NCBI GenBank assembly: GCA_911728435.2
Contig: OU452202.1
Span: 17,835,135-17,899,134, forward strand
Source: Apoderus coryli
Taxonomy: Eukaryota; Arthropoda; Insecta; Coleoptera; Attelabidae
Length of the DNA stretch: 64,000 nucleotides
Direction: 5' to 3'
A program made the translations under genes and the position numbers. This document shows positions 1-9,800 of the stretch, piece after piece. The notes below the pieces were generated by a model, which was not told where the DNA came from, did not search any database, and saw nothing but the letters and a program-made list of their open reading frames with translations. Position 1 is the stretch's first letter. Each line of letters begins with the position of its first letter.

Positions 1-409
1 CCAAGTACGGAATACTTTTTAAAAACAAATTTTCGCTTTGAATCTGGTCTAAAATATCTGCGATATAAAATTAATGTAGTGCGCATTTATAAGGCAGTAA
101 AAAGGGCAAAAAAACAAAAATATCTATATTTACATGGAGAGCTATTCTCAAGAGGCTCAGTTTTTTAACATTTATTCATTCTTTTATTAAGTATCGGTTT
201 TAACAAAACAAACAACTTTGTAATTACTAAAGAACATTGTTTATTCCATAAACAGTAGAAATTAATAAGGATGTTAGAAAACATACAAACATAGAGGTAT
301 AAATAACAAATAATGTGCATCAGCTAATATATTTTAATGGAGCGCATTACAAAATCTTTCAGCGACTTTTCTTTACCATTTCCTACCATTCATAATCTCC
401 AACCATAGA
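1..409. other. Gene-free A/T-rich stretch
   Basis: Nothing coding or repeat-like was recognised. All frames are broken by frequent stops. Confidence 0.5.
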
Positions 410-579
410 GCACTATAATTGAAAACAAATTTCCACACCACTCATGAAGTATTGCTAATGGCGCGTTACCTTTTTTCAGTGGGTGGTTCGCCAGTAGCCC
501 TATTTCCCACAACTTCAACAAAATTCTATAACAGTAAAAAAAAAAATAGTGAAAAAAGTTGTTTTCGGCGACATCTAGC

Positions 580-684
580 GTTGGAAATTTGCGTCACACT
601 GCCTGCCGATCACTACTGATGAGTTGTGGATCAACGAAACGGCCCGTCTGGTAAAAGCATAGTAGTGTGAAACAAATTTCCAAC
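580..684 (+). ncRNA. Hammerhead ribozyme, type I, canonical fold
   Basis: All conserved parts are present in order. The core CUGATGA is at 616-622. Stem II is GTTG (623-626) with CAAC (632-635) around a TGGAT loop. GAAA is at 636-639. A short stem III (A-C-G pairing with C-G-U, loop GCC) leads to the triplet GTC at 646-648, so cleavage is predicted between 648 and 649. Inner stem I pairs ACTA (612-615) with TGGT (649-652). Outer stem I pairs TCACACT (594-600) with AGTGTGA (664-670) and GTTGGAAATTTG (580-591) with CAAATTTCCAAC (673-684). Hammerheads of this type occur in Penelope-like elements, retrozymes and some animal satellite or SINE families. Which carrier this belongs to is inference. 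Confidence 0.8.
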
Positions 685-696
685 ATAACTAAAAGT

Positions 697-716
697 CTTG
701 TTACTTATGTAACAAG
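697..716. repeat. Palindrome shared with the hairpin at 50290-50416
   Basis: CTTGTTAC and GTAACAAG are separated by four bases. The palindrome and its flank (ACAAGCAATTCGG) resemble the inner part of the hairpin MITE at 50290-50416, so this may be a piece of the same family next to the ribozyme. Confidence 0.5.
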
Positions 717-918
717 CAATTCGGAAAAATAATATAGCTGAAAAATAAATTCGCGCTTCTCTAATTTCCCTTCTTGAATTAATGCTTTCATCAATGACTG
801 TTCAGAAGTTCGCATTTATTTCTAAAAATAAATCTACATGCTCTTATTACAAAAAATAATATGTGAATACAGGTGTCACGGAAATTATGGGAAATCTCTC
901 AGATATATTTGATAGAAC

Positions 919-1440
919 ATAATAATAATAATGTCTTTATTGCAAATTAAAAAATTTACAACAGGCGAAGTTGAGGCATTATGCCTCCTAGCTTAACCTA
1001 CTTTAATTATAAAGCTTATATTACCTTACTGTAACAAAAAAAAAAAAAGAAAGAAGAAAAGCAACGCAATACACGTTGCTAACAGTTCCATATCATAGAC
1101 TATAGAGTGTTCTATAAAATTAAGATGAAATACAATACATAAGAGAACAATTAGTATTGAGAGTGAAGAATAAGTTCTCGAACATTTACCTTAAATTCAA
1201 GTCCTTTCAGAATTTTATAATTATTTGGTAACTTATTGTATAGTTTTGCGACATTATAGGAAAATGAGCGTTCAAACAAAGCAGTGCGGTGAGCAGTTGG
1301 AGTTATCACCATTCTATGTCTCAAGTTTATAACAATATTGTCACCCCTGAATTGCATTTTATTGTAAAGGTAATCCGGTATCTTCTTATTTATTACTTTG
1401 TTATATAAAACCAATGCATGCATAAAAAATAACATGACAA
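919..1440 (-). mobile_element. LINE 3' fragment (non-LTR retrotransposon), 5' truncated
   Basis: On the minus strand the copy ends with an AATAAAG signal followed by ATT repeats (plus-strand 920-937). It carries an open C-terminal reverse-transcriptase tail (1151-1435, 94 codons) with the pattern seen at the end of jockey/CR1-like ORF2 proteins: a basic segment, then SFSYNVAKLYNKLPNN, then FKVNVRELI. The catalytic core is absent, which fits 5' truncation on insertion. The 3' UTR has a small GGCATAATGCC hairpin; a related hairpin occurs at 41315-41395. Exact clade is uncertain. Confidence 0.75.
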
Positions 1441-2694
1441 TGTGTTTACAACATTTATATTTATTGAAATACCAGAGAGATATTCACTAAAAATGTACCT
1501 ATAGTTGAAAATTTCTATTACTTAGGTAGGTAGGTATAGAAATTAGAAATCAAATTATAATGAAAATTGATACAAACTCCAGAAAATCCTATCGCTCATT
1601 GAAAACTCATTTGTTTATCATTGTAAATTATTTTTTGTGCTATTAAGTATTTTATAAAAAAAATGGATCAGAACTTACCTTTCGTAAAGGGAAATTTTCT
1701 ATAATCAACACAAAAAATTAGCACTATTGTTTTTACTCTTACAATAAGTAACACTGAATTTAAATTTCCACTAAAAAATATTTTTTAACTTTAAAATTTA
1801 AAATCACGCTAAATATTATTTCATAGAGAAAAAGGATAAATAATAATGATAATATATATATATAGCTATCTCTGTTAGGTTGTTAGGTATAAAACTTCGT
1901 ATATTTTTTTATGTACGAGTAGGACCTACCTTATATCTTATATATGTATTTATTTCTTATTTTATTATTAATAGATACAGTGTTGCGACTATGACGACTG
2001 AATATTATGTGATCGCCTAAATAATGAAGTCAAAGACACTTTTTTATAATAGTTATCGTTAAAACGAAGTTAATAAATGTGGAAAACTCAGATCAAGCAA
2101 AATTACATTTAATTATATTTTTGAATTATTCGTCACAAAAAAAATAATGTTGAAATCATTTATAAAATGAAAAATACGGTAGCATCTGATAATTATGTGA
2201 CGGCTGGCAACATTGTCTATGGCTGGAAGCGAAATAAAAATATGTGAACTCCGTATGTTCAAATCACGGCCTGATTGGTCTAAAAACATGGCTCCCCCAC
2301 TTTTCCACCAAGATTACTACACATTTACTATAAACCCAAATTAAGAATGAACGACTTTTTACGACAACGCCGTCTGGTTTTTTAAGACAGGTACTAATCA
2401 AGCGCTGACAGACTATGTTTAATGTTGTTTAATGAATAAAGTATCCAGAACTTTAATTTGTTGTTTGTGTATCAAAGTGTATTCTAACGTCTAAAATTAA
2501 GTTATTCAGTTGGTGTTTTTCAATATTATGTTATAGAGTAGGTACCTACACAATCAATTAACTTTTAGAGCTGGAAGGCTTAATTTTAAAGTAGGATTTA
2601 AGAAACTTGCAACCCAATTTTTAACATAATATATTTGTTACAAAAAAAAAAATAAAACAAACATTTCTGGTTCTGGAATGATGATACAAAAAGG
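1441..2694. other. Gene-free stretch
   Basis: Very A/T-rich with a short (TA)n run near 1850-1863. No coding signal or recognised repeat. Confidence 0.5.
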
Positions 2695-3036
2695 TTAAAA
2701 ATCAATTTTAAAAATTGTTTGCATTTGCATAGTCTTGACTACGCACAACTGTTCCCAATAGTCCGCAGGTAATTTAGATATAGAAATCACAGGAAAATTG
2801 TCTTCTCGAATAACACGTGCATGCTTCATGTCACCAATCAGCGTATTTAAAAAATAATCAATCCAATCTTCATCTGGTGGCTCGGGATATTGTTCATTAC
2901 AAGCGGGGAAAAAATATCTGATTTGTTTGTTTTTGGTGTGTTTGTAGATGTAATTACAGCACGTGTACAGTGAATTTCTTCTATTAGGTAAATATAATCT
3001 TTGCGTACTCGTAGGAAGGCATTCTCTTGGGACACT
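2695..3036 (-). CDS. Unrecognised open stretch, possible 3' exon or retrocopy
   Basis: A minus-strand frame stays open for 113 codons from just after an in-frame stop (3037-3039) to a TAA at 2695-2697. The composition looks protein-like: an acidic-proline run (YPEPPDEDWIDYF), then NTLIGDMKHARVI, then LPADYWEQL. There is no upstream ATG, so it would have to be an internal or terminal exon, or a decayed copy. No clear splice acceptor is visible upstream. I do not recognise the family. Confidence 0.4.
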   Translation of the reverse strand, partial: SVPRECLPTSTQRLYLPNRRNSLYTCCNYIYKHTKNKQIRYFFPACNEQYPEPPDEDWIDYFLNTLIGDMKHARVIREDNFPVISISKLPADYWEQLCVVKTMQMQTIFKIDF

Positions 3037-3039
3037 TTA

Positions 3040-5116
3040 CCCAACGGATGGAAATGGGAAGCGAAACGATACTAAATCTATATTCAAAGCTCTATCTGGG
3101 AAATTCTTGTCTACTTTATGAAATAGATAAGTAAAGAAGAATATTGAAAGACTGTGGGTTATAACAGAAATTAGATTTTTATTTATATCTCGTCTGCGGC
3201 CACAATAATTTTTAAAAGAAACTACTTATACCTACACTGTCTTTCCAAGAGAAGTTCCAGAACTTTGTTTCACAGTTTTATTTATAAAAAGCTGTCTAAA
3301 TGTTATGATAGCGGTAACATGAAGTTGAAATTCATTGATATACAAATGTTTCAAGTAGATGTATAAAGCAGTTGAGCAACATTTGATCTCCAACAAATAT
3401 ACATTTTGTTTATTAGATCGTTTGTGATTTATTGTTGTATGTATTATTATTTTATTTACTTTTGTAATAAGCTATCGCACATCACAATTTTGTGTTTAAA
3501 GTAAGATTATTGTTTGTGGTTTAAGTGTAAATCAAGTCGTTCGTTGTTGTTGTTTAGTAGGTATTTCATCTAATATTAATAATAATATCATTATTACTAA
3601 CTAGGTCACTGAGATTACGGTACCTATAGGTAAGTAATACCACACAGGTTTACTTATCTAAGGGCGATACGAGTAATCAAACTAACGAATACATTTTATC
3701 ACATGAAACCTTCCGGGTGGCATTATTCGCAAAGTATTCCACATTTAATGACAGCCAATGTGATTATTCACTAAAAGCACCGCAATAAATTTCATTTGCA
3801 TTGCAAAATACACACATATACATACGAATGTGCGGAACACTCGTATATATTGGCTAAATAATGCCAAGCTTATATTGCCGCGCTACCTCTCACTATTATA
3901 TTTTCTACGTATTTGAAATCTGTTTAATTTATTCAAAATTTTGTTTAATCCAATGGACTTTATTATAGTGAGTTTAAAAATCTTCAAACTTTTGGTGAAA
4001 ATCAGCAGATGAGTTTCTATTAAACTCAAAATATATGCACTAATGTGTCAGTGTACCTTCTAGGCAAAATTTAAGTTTTTGGTACATATTGTCGGGTTTG
4101 GAATCGATGAAGCAAACAATGCAGTACGAAAATATACGTATTACAAATTCACACACTGTATATTACTCACTTTGAAACAATTAACAAGACTTCGTGTCAC
4201 TGTCAAAGTGAATAAAATTATGAAATTCACATAATATCAAACTCCACTGATGGTAAACTGAGGACGGTCTATAGCATAAGGTAAAATGCCAGGTTAGCAA
4301 AACCTTTATAAAGCTTATGTACTTGGTAAACGCATCAAAGAAACTCCGGATCCGTCTTTGCAACTTTCAAAGATATGAGTACCTATTCGTCCTTGATTTT
4401 ACATTTTTGTGGTAACGTAAGACTTGCATATTCTCCCATAATCACGGATGTGACAGCCAGTGACTCTCCAGTTTTCAGATGCTGGTCGTAATGTTTGACG
4501 GTCTAACACTAACTAGTACCTACCGTATTTGCTTTCTACCACCAAGATTGATCCTGAAATCATGCCACTTCCGCGTAAGAATGCTTCAAGGCCACGACTT
4601 CTTCTTCAATGAATATTTTCGTGTTTCAAAATATGATGATTTATTTGCCTTTAACTTCCTGAAAAATTCATTGCTGAAGCTTTAACTTTGTACATCGCAA
4701 TAAAGTTCGTAGCAAGCTAAATCTTATCAATCTTGTTCAAGCAGTACCACAAGAGAATTGAGTTGGTAAATTCGACCAACAATATTCATAATAGCCTAAA
4801 TTGGAAACTAACTTTGAATCACAATTTTATTTTTTCGTTTTACACCCAGTACACTTCACTTTATTGTTACTGATATATGAAATCAGATTTTTTTTGCCAA
4901 TCCCTTGGTGTCATGTCAGTGTATCATCAGTCATTAACAGCAGAATTCTTCCTCTTTTACGTTCTAAATGTCACACATCTCTTGGTTGTGATTTATGATG
5001 ACAACACATCTGACCGAGTGGAGAAAATGTAGAAAATATGGCTTCTGACATAAAAAAAAAACAATAAAAGATGTCATATAAAGGACGATTTTATTGTATA
5101 TCAGATGGTTTCTTTG
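3040..5116. other. Gene-free stretch
   Basis: No coding or RNA gene seen. The short open frames here have no recognisable motif. Confidence 0.5.
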
Positions 5117-5155
5117 TATACAGGGTGTTCCACGGTGGATGGCGTATTAGACGTA
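5117..5155. repeat. Left inverted terminus of an outer DNA transposon
   Basis: It begins TATACAGGGTGTTCC, and a 24-bp core (CACGGTGGATGG and onward) recurs inverted at 12827-12863. TATACAGGGTG is the terminus of the DDE elements elsewhere in this window. The distance between the two ends is mostly later insertions (5712-6321 and 6589-12377), so the original element would be about 1.3 kb. Confidence 0.7.
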
Positions 5156-5711
5156 TGACTTCTCTGCTACGGCACTGTTGGCGAGCAGTCCTGCCTGTAG
5201 CCGCAACAGTGCGACAACTAAATGGAGGACTTTGATCTTGTTATACGCCGCAACAAAGGACCTTCATCTCATGCTCTTGAATGTCGTTCAGGATGCGAAC
5301 CCACCAACTCACGGATCCTTTGGCACCCCAGCAACAGATTGCAGCAGTGCAATCGTCGTAGAACAATGCCATTGATGCTGCTGCCCACGTTGAAAAATCT
5401 CACGGACAGGTGTATTCCAACGAAGAAGAAAATCCCTGACTTGGAGTAATTCATACTCCTTAGCGAGTGAATGCTGATGATGATATAATGAATCACTTTA
5501 AAAATTTGGGACCCGTGATAAAGGACTATGATCCACAGTTTCAAAATATTTTTGACCATGCGGTCTTGTCGCTTTGGCAACTTAGGTATTAATTATTATT
5601 AATTACAATTTTAATTTATGAAACAATTTTGATCTGATCTAAAATTGGGAGTATGTCTGAGCCTAAACAATTCATCTAGGCAGTGGGTCGTTAGGTTACA
5701 GGTTAGTTTAA
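5156..5711. other. Interior of outer TIR element, no intact gene
   Basis: Higher G+C than its surroundings at 5160-5440, which suggests former coding sequence, but no frame gives a recognisable transposase. Confidence 0.35.
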
Positions 5712-6321
5712 GTATACAGGGTGATCATGAACTTAATTTTTGTCGTTAACTTATAAAAATATTTTTTTTAAATAGAACACCCTATATAAAAATACGGATA
5801 TAAAACGCTGGTAAAGCAAGCTTTCAGAATAGGTATACTTATACTTTTTCATCGGTTTTCATAGTAGTGGGCTATGGATTTTTTAACATAGTCACCATGG
5901 CAACTTGTTTTATAGAAATGTAATTCTTTTAATAAAAATTGTGATTTGAGTATTTACGTTGGCGCAAAAAAATAATTAGGTACTCTAGTTAGAATGATTT
6001 TTTTTTATTTTACATGAACATTCTGATCAAAAAAATAGCAGAACCTGCAGAAAATTTTATGAAATAAATAAAAAAAATTTTTATAATTTTATGCAATTTG
6101 AATCAACTTTAAAAGCACCAAGATATTGGCCCAAATCCGTGACTTCTAATGAAGATAATAAAATTAATGAGCAGTTTTATAAGGAAACATGGAATGCATG
6201 AATATAAATTTACATGGGTTCAAGCTCTTAAGGCAAGATGCCATAGTGCTTGTTTTATCAGCTTTCCACATCCGTATTATTAGTTAACCACCAAAAGTAA
6301 GTTAAAGACCACCCTGTATAC
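5712..6321. mobile_element. MITE, TATACAGGGTG-type, about 610 bp
   Basis: Left end GTATACAGGGTGATC and right end CACCCTGTATAC form imperfect inverted repeats of about 39 bp, with ACTTA, TTTT and GTTAAC blocks kept in register. There is no transposase frame. It lies inside the 5117-12863 TIR pair, so it is a nested insertion. Confidence 0.7.
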
Positions 6322-6583
6322 TTTAATTAAAAAAATTTATTTAACAATTGTTTCCTTTTCCAGATATTTTACCCTGTTTTCGTACAAAATAAACTGTTGT
6401 CCTCAAGGCACATCAGTTATTTTTTATTTAAATTATTCCATATTTCGAATAAGATTAGTAATTTTTTTGACCCCTGTTCCACTATGTACGAACGCCTTTT
6501 TAAGCAATTTTTGTATGATACATTTCATAGTTATAAATAACTAGTCAATATTTCTGCTTTGTTTTAAGTTTTTAAACCCTTTT
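6322..6583. other. Outer-element sequence between MITE and LTR element
   Basis: No coding signal recognised. Confidence 0.4.
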
Positions 6584-6588
6584 GACAC
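6584..6588. repeat. Target-site duplication GACAC (left copy)
   Basis: GACAC directly precedes the 5' LTR and recurs directly after the 3' LTR at 12378-12382. Five-base duplications fit BEL/Pao integration. Confidence 0.9.
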
Positions 6589-6745
6589 TGTTAAATACTT
6601 TGTACATAATTATGATGGTTTTTATTTGTTGTTGATTATTATTATTGTTTGACATTGAAAAGAGAAATAAAGTGTTCTATCGTACATTAAAATAAATTAG
6701 TTATTTTTGTCTAGTAAAAGTGTACTAAGCAGTCAAACTTTAACA
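6589..6745 (+). repeat. 5' LTR (157 bp)
   Basis: Starts TGTTAAATAC and ends TTTAACA. An AATAAA poly(A) signal lies at 6666-6671. No difference from the 3' LTR was found. Confidence 0.95.
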
Positions 6746-6748
6746 AAG

Positions 6749-6766
6749 TGGTCCTTCACGCCTCCT
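6749..6766 (+). promoter_or_regulatory. Probable primer-binding site
   Basis: TGGTCCTTCACGCCTCC begins three bases after the LTR. TGG matches the complement of a tRNA CCA end. The tRNA species was not determined. Confidence 0.6.
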
Positions 6767-6876
6767 GAATCAACAGGAAATACAGTTCAACAGCAGAAAT
6801 AGAGAAATTTGATGAAAATCTTGGAAAATTGAAAAAATTTGACAAAAGTGACAGGTCAGAAAAATTTTCAAATATT

Positions 6877-9800
6877 ATGTCAAAAATTTCAGAAATTTCG
6901 AATTTAAAAGGATTTGAACGAAATGCAAGTGTTATTGCCACCGACAACGGAGATGACCGTCGAAAACAAGCCTCCAAGCATAGCACGAAGCAAAGATCGT
7001 TAAAATCTTCAGCCCAAGTAAGACTAGATATAGAAGAACAAAAACGAAAGTTAGAACTATTAAAAAAGAAACAAGACATAGATTATGAACTACAGATATT
7101 AGAATTGGAAAGTAAATCGCGAAAATTAAAGGAAAAGAGTGAACTTTCGGAAGAAAATATTATTCAAGAATTACCAGAACCGGTTATTTATGAACAAACG
7201 AAAAATTGGGTAGATAATTTAGAATCAGAATATTTTGAAAAACTTGATGATAAATCAGAAAATAGTGATATAAATAGACTTTGTAATGTGTTAGAAAACG
7301 TAATTCAAAAAGTTTCTCAGCCGACAGTAAATGAAAACGTTATACATCACCCGGTAATGGATAAAGATCTTCCATATTTTGATGGCACTCCTGCTAATTG
7401 GCCACTCTTTATTAGTCAATTTAAGAGAAGATCAGAAATTTGCAAATATACCCCAGACGAACAAATGATGAAGTTGCAAAGATCTCTGAAAGGTGAAGCT
7501 TTAGAATCAGTTAGAGGTATGATGTTGCATCCTACAAATGTAAGTCTTATATTAAAAACTTTACAAATGCGATTTGGAAGAAGTGAGCAAATAATAGATT
7601 CCTTAATTACAAAAATCCAATCGTTTCCAAATGTAAAAGAAGGTGATTTCGATGCAATAATAAAATTTTCATGTAGTGTCAGCAATCTTTTAGCTACTAT
7701 GAAGCAACTTGATGCAATACTATACATGGAAAATCCATTTTTAGCTAAACAACTAATAGACAAACTACCGAACAGTTTGAAAATTCAATGGGGACAAATT
7801 ATTGCACAAAAAGAAGAATCAGATGTGAACATAAATGCAAATAACTTAATTGATTTTGAAAAATGGATGTCATCAGTAGCAGCTGGAATCTGTTGTGTAT
7901 ATTCACCAAAGAAGTGTTATAACTCAAACTCAAATGCACCAATAAGAAAATATGAAAATCGTCATGTTAATATGCACACATCACAAGGAAGAAAATGTCT
8001 TTATTGTTTAGAAACGACTATTCACAAAATTTTCGAATGTCCAAAAATGCTATCTGACAATGTAGAAGAGAGATGGTCCAATATTTCCAGAATTAAAGTT
8101 TGTTTCGCTTGTCTGAAAGGTAATCACAAAAAGATAAATTGTAGATTTAAGAAACAATGTGGCATAAACGGTTGTAGAAGACAACATCATACACTTTTAC
8201 ATAAAGACAGCATGAATGCAGAAAACGAAAATGTAAACACTCCTGAAAAGCAAGTTCCAGCGACACAAATTGAAAATGAAGTTCAAGTTCTACAAGTCAA
8301 CACCAATACAAAAGTTCTGTTGAGAATCTTACCGGTTAAAATTTATGGCTCTAATGGAGTAAAAGAAATATATGCTTTGTTAGATGAAGGTTCAACGATT
8401 AGTTTGATAGATGAAGAAGTGTCCGAAGCTCTGGGTTTGACAGGACAAATTATACCTTTTTGTATGCAATGGACAAATGAAATTTCCAAACATCATAGTG
8501 ACTCAAAATCAGTTAGTATGGATATTTCCGGAATTGAACCACATTCAAAAATGTTTAAACTCAAAAATGTACGAACAGTAAAAAGATTGAACTTGCCACA
8601 ACAGACCGTAAAAATGGCATGTTATAATGACTACCACTTAAGACATTTGCCTATTAGAGATATGATAAATGCAAAACCAGTTTTACTTTTAGGTCAAGAT
8701 AATATCAATTTGACGATTCCTAGAAAGATATATCAAGGAAGAAATGATAGACCTATTGCAACAAAATCACACCTTGGATGGACTATTCATGGGAATGATA
8801 ATCAAATTAATTCATCTGTTTTCTATAATTTCCACATTTGCAATTCAGATGATCTGTTAGAGGAATTGATCAGAGAGAGTTTTTCAGTTGACGCATTTGG
8901 TGTTTCGTTAAAGAATAACAAAACAAATAAAGACGAAATTCGAGCAATGAAAATGCTCGAGGAATCGACTAAGAAAATATGCGGAGAAAATCGATATGAA
9001 ACAGCTTTGTTATGGAAACATGACAACATAAACTTACCGAATAGTTGGGACACAGCGTATAATCGACTTCTATGCGTTGAAACAAAAATGAAAAAAGATC
9101 GTTTATATTTCGAAAAATATAATCACAAAATTCATGATTATTTATTCAAAGGATATATAAAGAAATTAAGTTTCGAAGAAATAAATAGAAAGAGTAATAA
9201 AATATGGTACTTACCTCATTTCGGCGTTATCAATCCCAACAAACCCGACAAATTTCGTCTAGTATTTGATGCTGCAGCAAAATCCAACGGCGTCTGTTTA
9301 AATAACTTTCTTTTACAAGGTCCTGACTTTTTAAGTTTTCTACCAGGTGTTTTAATGAGATTTAGACGACATAAATATGGATTTTGTGGAGACATAGCTG
9401 AGATGTTTCATCAGGTCAAAATTCGAGCAGAAGATAGAAGTGCACAACGATTTCTTTGGAGAGATGGGGACCAAACAAGAGATGTCGAAATCTACGAAAT
9501 GCAAGTCATGACGTTCGGAGCAACTTGTTCGCCCTCTAGTGCACAATACGTTAAAAATCTTAATGCAAGAGAATCTGAAAAATACAGACATTTAAGTTAT
9601 GATGTAGAAAAGAATTTTTATGTCGATGATTATTTGGATACATGTTCCACAGAAGACGAAGCTGCTAACAAAATATTTGAAATTATTGAACTACATAAAG
9701 AAGGTGGGTTTAACGTAGTCAGTTGGTTGTCAAACTCCCCAAAAGTATCTCAAATGTATACAAATAAAAATATGGACAAAGATTTATCAAAAACTTCCAC

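Noticed and set aside
5468..5500. CTGATGATGATATAATG as a hammerhead core
   Set aside because: No GAAA and no stem II follow within range.
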